From: Leuctra nigra
Taxonomy: Eukaryota; Arthropoda; Insecta; Plecoptera; Leuctridae
Length of the DNA: 64,000 nt
Direction of reading: 5' to 3'
Assembly: GCA_934045905.1 (NCBI GenBank)
Contig: OW203767.1
Location: 27,908,785-27,972,784, forward strand
Positions 33,040 through 45,157 of the stretch are shown piece after piece. The notes under the pieces are model-generated. The model was not told where the DNA came from, did no database searches, and saw only the letters and a list, made by a program, of their open reading frames with translations. Positions within the stretch are counted from its first letter, which is position 1; every line of letters begins with the position of its first letter. The position numbers and the translations under genes are program-made.

Positions 33040-33345
33040 TACCTCAGTACTTCTCAATGTTGGAGTGCGGCTGAATTCTTCTGATCTTGTGGATGTGGTC
33101 GTTCAATGTAGTTAGGATCCAGAAGATAAGAGCCTAAGTCTGCCCAAGCTGGCTGATTCTGATAAGCCTTATAGGTGGCGATGATTCTCGAATGATTCCT
33201 GCAATCTTCTAAAGACTCCCATCCGAGTTCGTCCAATAATTCAGTGGGACCTGGAGAGATCCCGAAGGAACCTTTGACGTACCTCGCAGCTCGCCTCTGA
33301 ACAATGTCCAAGCTGTACTTGTTGCTCTGCATGTGAGGACTCCAA
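33040..33345 (-). pseudogene. Non-LTR retrotransposon C-terminal fragment
   Basis: Minus strand encodes LDIVQRRAARYVKGSFG and LLDELGWESLEDCRNHSRI, the QRRAAR...LGW.SL..RR.. layout typical of the region after the reverse transcriptase in jockey-like LINEs. Short and isolated, hence dead. Confidence 0.75.
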
Positions 33346-33433
33346 ATGGAAGAACATATTGAAAAAATAGAATTAATAGAAAATCATTATGTTATTATAT
33401 CATTATTATAAAAAGTATTTTTTCTCAAACTGG

Positions 33434-34465
33434 CTAATCATTCAGTTTGAGCTCTTCTAAAGATGGAATGTTCAAATGATAGTTTTCCAGATTAGTCAGG
33501 TTATTCCCTGACAAGTCCAAGAACTTCAGTTGTGCGTTGGTCTGGAATAACGCTGGAGACAGAATCTGGAGATTATTATAATCTAGTTCCAAACGCTGCA
33601 ATTGGGTCAAGTCAGTGAAGGCTCCAGGACTTATACTTTCGATCCTGTTATGAGTCAAATAAAGTTTTTTCAACTGAACCAAACCTTTGAATGTGTTGTC
33701 ATTCAGAACTGTGATCTTGTTTTGCCGCAAGTTCAGAAACGTCAGTTTTCTCTGATTCTCAAACATATTATCAGCTATAGAAGCTATTTTGTTGTTGCTC
33801 AAAACCAATAATGTTAGATTGTGCAAGTTCTTGAAAGTGTCAGCAGCTACTGACGCTATCTGGTTGTCATGCAGATCAACCGTCGTCAAGCGTTGCAAAC
33901 CTGAGAATGAGCTTGAACTAATCTCGGTGAGATTATTGGACCACAATGTTAGTATTCTTAATCTTGGCAAGGATCTGAAGTGTGGATTGATTGTGGATAT
34001 GTTACAACGTATTAGATCTATTCCCCACGTGTATTGGAGCGCCCAATGAAATCTCCCAATCAATGCCCCCCAATCATTGGGTGCTTCCCTATCATTGTGT
34101 GCTTCCCAATGATTGAAATTTCTTCGTGTGAGTTGCAAATCATTGTGTGCTCCCCAATTATTGAAGTGTCTTCTTGTGAGTTGCAAATCCGGACTGTCGA
34201 AAAGCCCGAAAAATGATATTCCATGAGGTGCTTTTGTAAGGAACGGAATGATGAAGGCGAAGGACTTCACACGCTCGCAGTGTAAGTGGTCGCCAAACAA
34301 GAAGCAGTGCGGCTTAGTGTTTCTCTCCTGGCAATGTGCCGTGTGCAAGCCGAGGAGAGCCACCAGGAGGCGCAGGAACAACCAGCCTGGAATCAGGAGA
34401 AACAGTTGGGTGATGGACACCTTTGGCCAAGGCCAAGTCTTGAAACTTACGCTTTCAGGACGCAA
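33434..34465 (-). CDS. Secreted leucine-rich-repeat protein, paralog 2
   Basis: Nearly identical to paralog 1 over the signal region, N-cap and all LRRs. It ends two residues earlier (CAG changed to TAG). Between N-cap and first LRR it has about 40 extra residues built from repeats of LQLTRRxFNxWxAHND, absent in paralog 1. As in paralog 1 no in-frame ATG precedes the signal segment; an in-frame TGA lies just upstream of ERLRPESVSFKTW. Either a 5' exon supplies the start or both copies are relics. Preservation of both long frames argues for selection or recent duplication. Confidence 0.6.
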   Translation of the reverse strand: MRPESVSFKTWPWPKVSITQLFLLIPGWLFLRLLVALLGLHTAHCQERNTKPHCFLFGDHLHCERVKSFAFIIPFLTKAPHGISFFGLFDSPDLQLTRRHFNNWGAHNDLQLTRRNFNHWEAHNDREAPNDWGALIGRFHWALQYTWGIDLIRCNISTINPHFRSLPRLRILTLWSNNLTEISSSSFSGLQRLTTVDLHDNQIASVAADTFKNLHNLTLLVLSNNKIASIADNMFENQRKLTFLNLRQNKITVLNDNTFKGLVQLKKLYLTHNRIESISPGAFTDLTQLQRLELDYNNLQILSPALFQTNAQLKFLDLSGNNLTNLENYHLNIPSLEELKLND

Positions 34466-34562
34466 ACGCTCTCAGACGTCAATAAGTATCGTTCTCTGTC
34501 AGAATGACGACCTTGAAATCTACTGTCAACTGTTTATAATGAATGTATACTATCTGTAATAA

Positions 34563-37500
34563 GAATTATATTATAATAATAAATATCTGTCTCCCGTTTC
34601 CAACACAATGTCGGGTCGGGGGGTGGAATTCCACCATCCATCTTGGGCCTTCGCTTCAGTGATGTCGGATGGCCGGTCCTGACACATCACACTCTTCTTC
34701 TTCCTCCTCCTCTTCGTATTCTGGTTGCTGCCGCTCCACCATGACTCTCCACCTCTCTCTGTCCTCCCACAATCTTCCTGCAGTCACTGTTCCCCACTCC
34801 TCACCTCTTTCCTCTACATCCCACTTCACCTTGTCCTCCCACTTCACTCTCGGTCTACCCCTTCTGCTTTCCCAGTCTCTCGCTCTTTCAAATTCTCTCT
34901 TCGGTATTCTCTTGGGATTCATTCTTCTAAGATGACCATACCAGCGTAGTCTGTCTCTTCCTATCTTATAGTTGAGGCTCTCAACACCTAGCTTCTTCCT
35001 TATGTCAGTACTTCTTTGCTTTTCCATCTTCGATACTCCAGCGATGCTTCTGAGGAATTTCATCTCGGCCGCCTGGACATTTCCTGCTTCTTTGTTGGCC
35101 AATGTCCATGTAACTGCACCATAAGTAAGTATTGGTATGATGTAGGTCTTGTAGAGTAGCATCTTGCATTTGGTTGGCATGTCTTCGTTCCACAGAAGCT
35201 TTCTGACTGATTGATAGAATCCACTGGCAAGGTGTATCCGCCTTGATTGTAGCCGCGTCAGTAACCTCGGCCGCTGACAGCGTCCACCTTAACACCGCGA
35301 GCAGGTCGTGGTGTGTCTTTGCCTAGTCACTAGTGGCTAGCTCAGACATAGATAGGTTGATGGGTTTGAGCATAGAAAAACAATTAATTAAACAGAGTAG
35401 GAACTAGGAGACTACAAAGATGTTCGGCAGTGGTTACTCAGTACAACTCAATACTCAGAATTACAAAAGAAATAATCCACACAGGTGGTTTTATTATACA
35501 AAACCATCAACTCAAAAGAGTTACTGAACTGAACAGGCATAAAATAAATAGCACATGGTTTGAGTAGAAAAATGCAAATGGCCTCCGGCCCATGAAGTTA
35601 CTAGATTGAACAAGAAAGAAAAGTAAATAATTAAATAATACAGTGTGGCAATGCCAACACTTACCTCGAGAGCCTCCTCGACAGATTACTAAACACTAGA
35701 GTCAAAATGGGCTAGCACTTTGGTTCGAGAACCTCCGTGCACATTTACTCTGGTACCTTCTATACCTTTCTCATACGTACTCAAATTGTGGAAAGCATAA
35801 AATAGCTGTATAATAATGGAATTTCGAGATACAGATCTAAACAGAATAATGGTCTATCCGAGACGAAAACCGAAGGGAACGAACAGGACGTCTTGATCAG
35901 AGAACGCCCCTCAAGAAAACCACGAGGTTGGCAAAACGTCGGTAGCAAGCAAGACAGTCAAACGCCTCAAACTCACAAACTGAATCGAATGAACGAAACC
36001 AGCTTGGCTCTACAAATAGACTAAGGGCAAGACTTCTTAGCAAAAACACAAATGAAAGTCTAAGAAAACATTCATAGACTAAAACTGAAAGGCGTAAGCC
36101 GTATGTGAATCTACTTGACCATGCTTCCCGGTTTACCCTGGCTCGCGGAGTTCACGTCCAAACCCCTCGGTAGACGACACGAAAAGACATCGAGGGAAGT
36201 TACATGATTTACGAGCAAGACAAAATATCATCCCTTACATTACATCCGGTAATGGAAAATTACCTGTACAACGTCAGGATGACAGCTCGCATCAAAACCT
36301 ACAAGGTCGGACCATGTTACTTGACCGAGCAGTGGCGCTATCCCACGGCCGAACAGATAACTAACAGTAAAAGAGTGGGAAAATACAAAACCCAATAGGT
36401 GGAATAGATGTTAGGTAGGTAATAGTTTTTTAAACTGTTACAAGATATCCCTGCTCCCATCCTAGCCTCATTGGTCACTATGCTTCCTAGATATTTGAAC
36501 TCCTGCTTTACTTCGAGTACTTCTCCTTGTAGCTGGATGTTAGTATTTTGGGCTTTCTTATCCCTACTCATCACCATGGCCTCACTCTTTTCTCTGCTTA
36601 TCCTGAGCCCGTATTCCCGAGTTACTACATCCCATCTGTCGATCTTCTCTTGGACGTCCTGTGCACATTCTCCCCACACCATGATGTCGTCGGCAAACAC
36701 AAGAGTTGTTGACTGGTCGCTCTCTTCCCGTTCCACTTCTCTTATCATCTCATCCATGACGATGTTAAATAACATTGGTGAGAGTTCACTGCCTTGTCGG
36801 AGACCTGTGTTGATGTTGAACCACCCGGATCTTCCGACTGCTGTCTGGACCATGCTGCGGCTGTTACTGTATGTGCTTTGGACCCGTTCAATCAGCTCAG
36901 GATACACTCCTTTCCTCTCCAGGCATTGCCATACCGTCTGTCGAGGTAGCGAGTCGTTTGCCTTTTGCAGGTCCAGAAATACCATGTACATATCCCTACC
37001 CTCCTCCCACTTTGCCTCCATCATCTGCTTTAAGGCAAATATCAAGTCAATTGTTGATCTTCCACCTCGGAATCCGTACTGCTCCTCTCGGAGTTGGGGA
37101 TCAGTATGTTCTCGCAACCTTCTTTCAATCACTTTCTCGTAGACCTTAGCGCACTGGCTCATGAGGGTGATTCCGCGATAGTTCTGGCACAGGCCTCGGT
37201 TACCCTTTTTAAAAGTGGGGATAATTATTCCTTCTTCCCAATTTCTAGGAATCTTCCTTTCTTGCCATGCTGCCGTAATCACCCTCCAGAGCCAGTAAGC
37301 GCCTGCTGGTCCCGCCGCTTTCAGCATCTCAGCTGAAACTTCGTCGACTCCTGGAGACTCTCCGTTGCTCATTTCTCCAATCGCTACGGCAATCTCTTCC
37401 ACCGATATATCTTTCTCTTCTGGACGGTCGACGCCGGCGTCATCAGTATTGGTGGTTAGAGTTTGAGCATCAGGGTGTGGACAACTGTTCAACAGGTTCT

Positions 37501-37980
37501 TAAAATGGGTCTCCCATAGTTTCTTGATTTCGTCCTCTTCTGTTACAAGGTTCCCCTGTTCGTCTATCATATTTCTTCTCGAATCTCCTTGCTTTCTCTT
37601 GTTCTTCATCAACCCATAGAGCATTTTCTTATTCCCTTTGTAGTCCTCATCCAACTTTGCTGCGAAGACCTCCATTGTCTTCTTTTTCTCTTCCTGGACC
37701 GTTTGTTTCACCAGCTGTTTTGCTTCAGAGTAAGCCCGATTATTCTCATAAGATCTCGCTATTTCTTTCCTTTGCCATGCGTCTCTTTTCTCCTTAACCA
37801 CGTATTTAACCTTTTCATTCCACCATGGTGTTTCCTTTTCTCTCTTCTTTCTCTTTACCCGGCCACATACTCTCTCTGCGCTCATTACCATCTTATCTCT
37901 GAATTCTGTCCACTCCTCTTCCACAGCTCTTACTTGGCCGTCTGGTATTCCCTCTTCTATCATACTTTTGAATTCCTTAT
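34563..37980 (-). pseudogene. Non-LTR retrotransposon, truncated and interrupted
   Basis: Minus-strand frame 37963-36440 has a WWNEKVK linker motif, RT blocks YGFRGGRSTIDLIFAL, MVFLDLQKANDSLPR, GLRQGSELSPMLF and catalytic FADD. It is interrupted at about 36440. The 3' part resumes at 35230-34656 with LLYKTYIIPILTYGAVTW, RDRLRWYGHLRRM and RRGRPRVKW. The 3' end is a TAATAATA-type tail near 34563-34590. It is related to the LINE at 10156 but a separate lineage. The endonuclease is missing. Confidence 0.88.
35232..36440. mobile_element. 1.2-kb insertion splitting the LINE
   Basis: The LINE coding sequence stops and restarts exactly around this block, which is flanked by CAAG at 35228-35231 and 36441-36444 (possible 4-bp target duplication). 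It starts GTGTATCCGCC and ends AACTGTTA. No coding sequence was recognised; a solo LTR or non-autonomous element is possible. Confidence 0.5.
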
Positions 37981-38059
37981 AATGTTAATAAATTGTTTCC
38001 AATAGATTGCTGTAGTATGGGCGGCAATCAAATAAGGGGCTTGACTTTATGTTTCAATG

Positions 38060-38160
38060 TCGATCATTCTTACAGTGAACGGTACTTATTGACGACTGAG
38101 AGCGTTTGCTTCCTGAAAGCGTAAGCTTGAAGACTTAGCCTCCTGGTAGTTCACATTACC
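38060..38160 (+). repeat. Inverted fragment of LRR-gene 5' region
   Basis: Matches, in opposite orientation, the upstream part of LRR paralog 2 (34430-34510): GAGAGCGTTTGC, TCCTGAAAGCGTAAG. It is a remnant of a third copy or of a rearrangement around the LINE insertion. Confidence 0.55.
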
Positions 38161-38619
38161 TTGTGCTTTTTCATATTTCCTTTTTGTCTCTACCTCGTTC
38201 ACAAAGGTGGTGTGTTTATTTGTATGTTTTTGTGTCTCCTGTTTGATTGTGTGCTTCTTAGCTCATGGGGTTGGTGATTTTATGCTTTGTTTCTGTACTA
38301 TAAAAATATGTTAGAAAAAAATGTTTAAACCTCTTCTAAACCAATTCTAAGATCGTCTTCTCGCAGAAGATGGAATATGATCAAAATGAAGCGACAAAGT
38401 TGCAGAGAATGAATTGCTCTTCTGAATAGTTGACCTCGTATATTTTTTAAATTTTAGTTCTAAAGTTTGAGCTTAACATCAATTGAAAAATATAACCGCA
38501 GATGAATTAATGAGATCGAGTTTAAAAAAAGTGTATTCACGCATGGATTAGTCGCATATTGTTTATGAATTGCTGTTGAAGTCTTCATTTAACCATGCTT
38601 TTTAAAGTGAAGAGTTTTA

Positions 38620-39110
38620 CACATATTTTTAAACCTAGGTAATGATATGCCGATTAGATGGAGAACACTTATCAGTAATGCAATTGTTTGAAAGGTGACT
38701 GGCGAGTTCGGATTGACTTTTTTTAACGCCTCTTTAACAGTGAAAAGTGAATGTCTGTGAAAATGTAATTGTGGTTCATCTTACATTGTTTGTTGGAGAC
38801 CATCTCTGGATCTTACAAGCGATGAAGTACTGAGTCCGCTCATTCGTCTTGCATTTAATATCACTTGTAGAGGTCACGAGGTCAGAACATAATGACGAGC
38901 ATTGAACTTAAGTTATATAAGTCATGTTATTGATTCCAAGTTGCTTATTAAAAGGAAGATGCACTTCTGTCGGGAAACAATCTTTCCCAATACACATTGC
39001 ATCTTGAACTGCATCATGAACTGCATCATCACTTTGCATCATGACCATTGGCAAAATGCGGAAGAAAGAGAACAAGGAAGATGCACTTTTGTCAGTAACA
39101 GTTGATGCGA
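38620..39110 (-). repeat. Duplicate of LRR 5' flank (third unit, LRR body lost)
   Basis: Homologous to 30940-31430 over about 450 bp. No LRR coding sequence follows, so this unit has lost its gene body. Confidence 0.6.
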
Positions 39111-39166
39111 TAGGCACACATTCATAATTGTGGGGTTCACTATAGTCTAACAATTGTGCAAATTGT

Positions 39167-39763
39167 TTGGCGAGCGTCTCCATTCGGCTCTTTGGACACT
39201 TTCTCTGTTTTGTTTTTTTCCCCCGACGCTGTAGGTCACATCGTTTTTCCGATCGAGCTTAAATTTTGCACACATGCTAACATCATTCTAATTTAGCCTG
39301 GGATTGTTTTTGAGCACTGCCCTCTGATTGGTTCAAATATAAACATTTACTTCTTATTGGTCGAAAATCAAAATGGTCAGATCAAGTACAAATTTTGCAT
39401 GGCCATTAAGATTATCATTTTAAATTATTGTATAAATTTTCGGCCCAACCAGTAGAGAACTTATGCAATTATTGACATTTTTAAAGTTTTCAAACTGTCA
39501 AAAATGACATTTCAAAACAGAAATTCCACTGCATTCTGGGTTGCTCTATGATGTCTATTCGAACAAATAAGCGGCCGATAGCCGATACGTGATGGAGCCA
39601 CTTCTGGCAGGATACTTTTTAGATTTGAACTTTGAAGTTCCTGTTTCCATAGGGCAGTGAAAAGGAGAAACACTTGAAATTTACATTTAGTGACAAGTCT
39701 ACTTTTTCTGCCATAACAAACAACTAAAGCAAATTTAACGCGTTACACAGAGCGTTTTCCTAG
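39167..39763 (+). mobile_element. Helitron-like element, copy E (short)
   Basis: Begins TTGGCGAGCGTCTCC and ends AACGCGTTACACAGAGCGTT then TTCCTAG followed by T. Internal deletion leaves about 600 bp. Confidence 0.6.
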
Positions 39764-39892
39764 TGATACTAACATGAAAATGTGTGTACTTACTACTTAC
39801 TAATTTGACCATGAGATTTCCAAAAATGTACGGTCCAAACTGAATTTCTGCAACTTTTGGAGTAATTAATTAAATAATTTTTGAAGCGATTG

Positions 39893-40160
39893 GAGCGAGC
39901 ATCTGCGCTTAAAACTTATGGCTCGAATCTCTGTTTTTTTTGTCTGTTGTCTGTCAGTGTGTTCTTTATTCATTACAGTTCAAACGAAGTAACGGATCAG
40001 GCCGTGTTTTCACAAAATTTACATTACTATCCTGATTGGTGACCTAATGATTTTCAGCAAGATCGGTCCATTGGTTTCATTGGAAATTGGATTTAAGTTG
40101 TTTATTTATCATTTGGTTTGCATAGGTATCGTCGTAAGGAAATCTTGTATTGAAGTTTAT
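39893..40160 (+). mobile_element. Helitron-like element, copy F, 5' part
   Basis: Begins TTGGAGCGAGCATCTG, then GGCTCGAATCTCTGTTTTTT as in copy G. It is cut off by copy B, which begins at 40162 in the opposite orientation. Confidence 0.45.
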
Positions 40161-40161
40161 A

Positions 40162-42156
40162 CTAGGAAAACGCTCTGAGTAACGCGTTGATGAGCGAGCA
40201 CGGATACACGCAACACCTCGAACCGAAATTATGTCTATCGAAAATGTCATTAAAAGCCAATAATTCTTGAATTTCGTCACAGACTTGTATAAATATTTCC
40301 AAAATTTCCAAAAATATTGGTCCCAATAACCTTGCTAAGTTTTAAGTTGATCGATTAAACCTTTGATTGAACGGTTCCTTGTTAAGTTTCAAAAATCACA
40401 TGATATCCTTCAAACAATATACCTGGGACCACTCATATGATATGATATTACTGTGTACACAATATCAGATCAATCTGTTAAACGGTCATTATTAGTTTCA
40501 TTTCGTTTGAAACTTTCTGCTCTAACTACCTTGCCTTGAACTGAAGATTCGAAGTCGCCGTGAATTTGACAGCCAACACACAAAATGTCCCTAAAATTAC
40601 AAAAACTTTTGAAAATAACTACAAATTAGACTGAAAATTGGCAAAAATACCTTAAATGTTGCTACCAATTACCATGCGAAGTTTTTAGTTGGTCGGTCAA
40701 TCGGCAATACCCGCTGCACGAGAGCGGGTATTGCGTTGATTGTTTGAGTATCTCCTTGCAGCAGTCTGGTCGGGGGTCTCTTTGCTCCTTGATGCTTTAT
40801 TATTAACGACATTTTGTTTCAACCTTTTAGATTTAGCTTCGTCAGTTTCTTGATCTTCAATTTCACGCAGACGCTTTTTCGCCTTTATGGCTTTCATTCT
40901 AGCAGAAGTCTTTCCATTTTTCGGCATGTTTAAATAGGGATAAGATAGGTAATAAAAAAGTAAGAAGTAGAGTACCTACCTAATTAAAGTACAATAATAT
41001 TTGTGTGATCAATGTTTGAAATGCACGAAATGTGTGCTCAAAGACGTAATGTATTCAATGTCGTAATGTTACGAAATGAATCTTGAACAAAACTTCGCAA
41101 ATATGAAAATAAAGTAAACACCTTTCAACTAATAAGCGAAAGGAATCAAAGTTCCACACAAAAAAACGGATCAGGTAAAATAGTAACTACCTAGTTTAGA
41201 AACGGAATGAATCCAACGTTCCACAATTAAAATAAGACAACGTTATGTTTTGAACTGAATGAATCAAAACTTTAAAAAAAAAATAGCAACCTTCAAGGAA
41301 ATGTCAGGCTAGACAGAAGCTCAGAAACGGAATAAATCCAACGTTTCCAAGAAGAAAATAATTTGAAATAATCAATCCCCTGGACAAAAACTGTAGATAC
41401 CTAATATCTATGCTTTAAAAGCGATTCAATTTTACTAATACCTTCACAAAGTACACCAAATTGCCAAAATTATCAACGAAAAGAAGCAAAATGCAGGAGA
41501 GATTTGGAATGACGTGTGAACGCTAGAAGAGAACAAACGCCACTCAATGATATTATTGAAATGTGAGCTTATGTTTCTAATCCCTCCTGGATGCAAAATC
41601 AGCCAAGTAGAAACACGGGAGGCACGGCCATCAGAACTACGAATTGACGAAAAGAAATCAAGGTCCTTAAAAACTCGAAATGATTTGTTGGAAACTATGA
41701 TCCAAATTGAATTATTCAAATTTGATCAACTCAATAAACATAAAAATATCTGCTTTTCACTAAAAAAGTGTACATACCATCAAAACACTCTTGTACCTAA
41801 AGCAAATCAGATTCAGTTGCATTGGAAAGACATTCATTTTCAATGTTTCATTTCTGACAGCTATTAAAAATGTCAATAAGTGCATACTTTCTTGACAGAT
41901 TCGGCTGAAAATTTGTAAAATAAGTGACATTGTTGGTCTTACTGACCATGCTAAATATGAGTTTGATCACATTTCTCGAAGACCATTTTCATTTTTTAGG
42001 CTATCAGGAGATACTTATTTTAACAATGAACCAATGGATGGATTTCAAAAAAAAATTGGGTCTGCAAACAGAGAAGGTTGTCTTTACATGTGTGCAAAAT
42101 TTCAGGTCGATCGGTGAAACGGTGCGACTTCTATTGCTTCCTTTAGCATACAAAAA

Positions 42157-42189
<33 letters not shown>

Positions 42190-42240
42190 AGAGGTCCGTG
42201 CTAAAAGAGCCAAATGGAGTCGCTCGCTTCGCTCGCTCAA
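40162..42240 (-). mobile_element. Helitron-like element, copy B (2.1 kb)
   Basis: Almost base-for-base identical to copy A (12187-14279) and in the same orientation, but with unrelated flanks, so it is a true transposed copy. It contains the same 76-residue ORF. Ends CTAG then T (minus strand), and starts TTGAGCGAGCGAAGCGAGC. Differs in the length of an A-rich tract near 42160-42188. Confidence 0.75.
40697..40927 (-). pseudogene. Remnant Helitron ORF, copy B
   Basis: Encodes the same 76-residue Lys/Arg-rich peptide as 12736-12966, with the ETPDQTAARR motif. Identity reflects recent transposition rather than proven function. Confidence 0.5.
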
Positions 42241-42321
42241 AAAATACCAATATGGACCATGATCACTGCACATTTCTGTTAGTAGGTACAATCAACAAAA
42301 TCATAAAACAGTACCTACATA

Positions 42322-43001
42322 CCGTGTATAAGACGCACTCGTGTATAAGACGCACCCTTGTTTTGAGAAGTATATTTTAAGTAAACACTTAGCATGCGTG
42401 TATAAGACGCAGTAAAATGATGAAAAACATTGTGTGTTTGTATACATGATATCCATCTAAATGTTGGTTTTCCAGCTAACTGAGCTATTTGAATGAAAAT
42501 CACTGCCAACTTGTTGTAAACAAACAGTAATTTCCTGCTTCTGAGAAAGGGGGGAGGGGAGTCTCTTCCCAGCAGCTGTTGCTTGCTCTAAGAGGCATGC
42601 ACCTGCCTTTCCTCTGCATTCCAAAACAAACCCAACTCCTCTCCTCCCCTTCCATTAAGATCGCCATTCAACAGTGTTTTGTCTATTTTATGTCTGTCAG
42701 AGCAATGTTTTTCAGACGTAAACATATATTTTGTCTCCTGATCTAAATGCAAGGGAAAACATTTTGTTGCAAAAATGTAATATGTTAATAGTGTTGTGTC
42801 TAGACACAGTATGAGTAGTCCAGACAGAGTGAGAGGGAAAGGCAGAGATAGACAACATGTGGCAGTCTACCACAGCTCTGTTTACAAACATCCACCTTGG
42901 ATTTACTGGGAAAAAAGCTTGGTATGCGTGTATAAGACGCAGGGCCGTTTTCAGAATCAAAATATTGACATATAATTGCGTCTTATACACGAGTTATACG
43001 G
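42322..43001. mobile_element. pogo/Tigger-like MITE, copy 1
   Basis: Ends CCGTGTATAAGACGCAC and complement GCGTCTTATACACGAGTTAT then ACGG are flanked by TA. Internal copies of GTGTATAAGACGCA occur subterminally on both sides. The TATAAGACGCA-type terminus recalls pogo/Tigger (recalled, not searched). No transposase. Confidence 0.7.
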
Positions 43002-43335
43002 TACTTGAACGAAACGGATTGGCTTCTTGTCAGGTTCCTTGACAATCAATCCTTGTTATTATCAATGAAATCAGAGCTCACCTACAAGAGTTAGGTGACG
43101 AGTTAGCATAAACTTTATTGGAATATGCCATCATTTTTTTAACCTATCCATTTCTTTCAAATAGTACCGTTTTATCATTTATTTAGTGTACCTACCTACG
43201 TTTGTGTTTATTCTCTGACTCTTTGGTTTGGTCTGATCTAACCCAAATTTGTCATAGTTCCTCTCTAGGAGCCTATGCAACCTTATGCATCCTCCCTTGC
43301 TGGCTATGCTGAGACAGACCACTAGCTTGACATAA

Positions 43336-43593
<258 letters not shown>

Positions 43594-43923
43594 TAGATTT
43601 TATGTTTTTAGGCGTGTATTTATTTCTCTAAAAAATATAATTTTAGTAGTACCTCGTAGTAAAGTCGTTATTAGCGATTCTTGCTATTGTTACAATTTTA
43701 TACACTATCGATTAAACTAGTTTATAAAGGTAGTATATTTTGTGCATTTAAATGATGGTAACCTTTTACAATAGATACTGCTAACACAAGTAGATGAGTT
43801 TTAATTAACGGTCATTCAAGGAATTTTATTGGTTGTTGACATGTCAATATAGTCCTAATCAACTGTTTAAAATCTAGCAGAACATTGTAAAACTCACCCT
43901 AAGTGTTAACACTATATATTTTA

Positions 43924-44714
43924 TAGGGTTGGGATTCGATTTGCTTTTCTAAATCGATGTCAAAGTGAAAATTTCGACATCAAATCGAAACAATTTCGAC
44001 ATCGAAATAATTTCGACATCGTAAAAATAGGCAACAAAAATAGGCACTCGACATCGAAATTACGGTGAAATATGGCAACATTGCAGTTTGCGCCTGGCCA
44101 AAGCCAAGGCCATGCGTCTAGCGCGAGAGAAATCCCTTTCCCACCCCTTGCGGCAACAAAAGGACAAGGAAATAATTGAAGTGAAGTATTTTTTAGTTTG
44201 GAATATCCTGCAAACATTTATTTATGTAAAATTGAACAATTAATGTCATATTTCGTCTCAAATCCATTTGCAAATTCGTGGCTTTAGAACACTTTTTGCC
44301 GTAATATATTCCGCAAAGCAAAACATTGTCTGCTTTACTGTTAACACTAAAAAAAAACACTTTCCACACTTCACTTTGTCTGTAATAATTTTTTGAAAGC
44401 CAACATAATTTCATATGAGAATAAAAATAGCACACACCCTGAGAGGCAAGAGACAACTGACCATAGTGTCAGTGACCTTCCCTCCCCTATCCCAAAATAC
44501 ACAGGCGGTATGCAGGAAGGGCAGAAGTAGGCCAGCTGATCTTGTTGCACTGTTGCCAGATCTCCTTTTGGGCGCGAAATTTCAAACATTTAAGATACAA
44601 AAACGATGTCAATCGATTGTTCGATTTAGATATTCAGATCGATGTCAAATCGAAAGTTAAAATCCATTCGACATCGATGTCAAATCGAAATATCGATGTC
44701 AAGTTCCAACCCTA
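43924..44714. mobile_element. hAT element with perfect target duplication
   Basis: Ends TAGGGTTGGGATTCGA and complement TTCCAACCCTA are flanked by ATATTTTA at 43916-43923 and 44715-44722. Subterminal regions repeat TCGACATCGAAAT words in both orientations. No transposase found. Confidence 0.9.
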
Positions 44715-44724
44715 ATATTTTATA

Positions 44725-45130
44725 TAGAGATGGGCCGATTCCAATTCTCGCGATTCCACCGATTCCAGTGGAATCGGAAGAATCGCGATTCTCCAATTCC
44801 TGTCTATATTTTAGCGATTCCGATTCTTTTTGAAAATCCCGCCCTTTTAGCTTGATATTTTAGGTTAAAAACATCGCCAAAGCACAATTCCTAGTATTAC
44901 TACTTACTTTCCAACAAAATTAAAGATCTAACACATTAAAAATACATTAAATGTTGTTTTCTTACCACTTTTTTGATTTTTTAATTACTTACCTACCTGA
45001 GGGCAAAATACTAAGGGTGATAAATACATGAGGTTTGTAGGTATTTGTGAGGAATCAGAATCGGAATCGCAAGAATCGGATGTAAGAATCGGTATCGGAA
45101 TCGTGAAATTTTGGAATCGGCCCATCTCTA
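44725..45130. mobile_element. hAT MITE inserted in the neighbour's target duplication
   Basis: Ends TAGAGATGGGCCGATTCC and complement GGAATCGGCCCATCTCTA are flanked by ATTTTATA at 44717-44724 and 45131-45138. The left duplication overlaps the right duplication of the element at 43924-44714. Subterminal GATTCC repeats. Confidence 0.92.
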
Positions 45131-45157
45131 ATTTTATAGCTAGGATTTGTAAGTAAT

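Noticed and set aside
36471..37142. 223-codon plus-strand frame
   Set aside because: Antisense shadow of the LINE reverse transcriptase frame, which carries the recognisable RT blocks.
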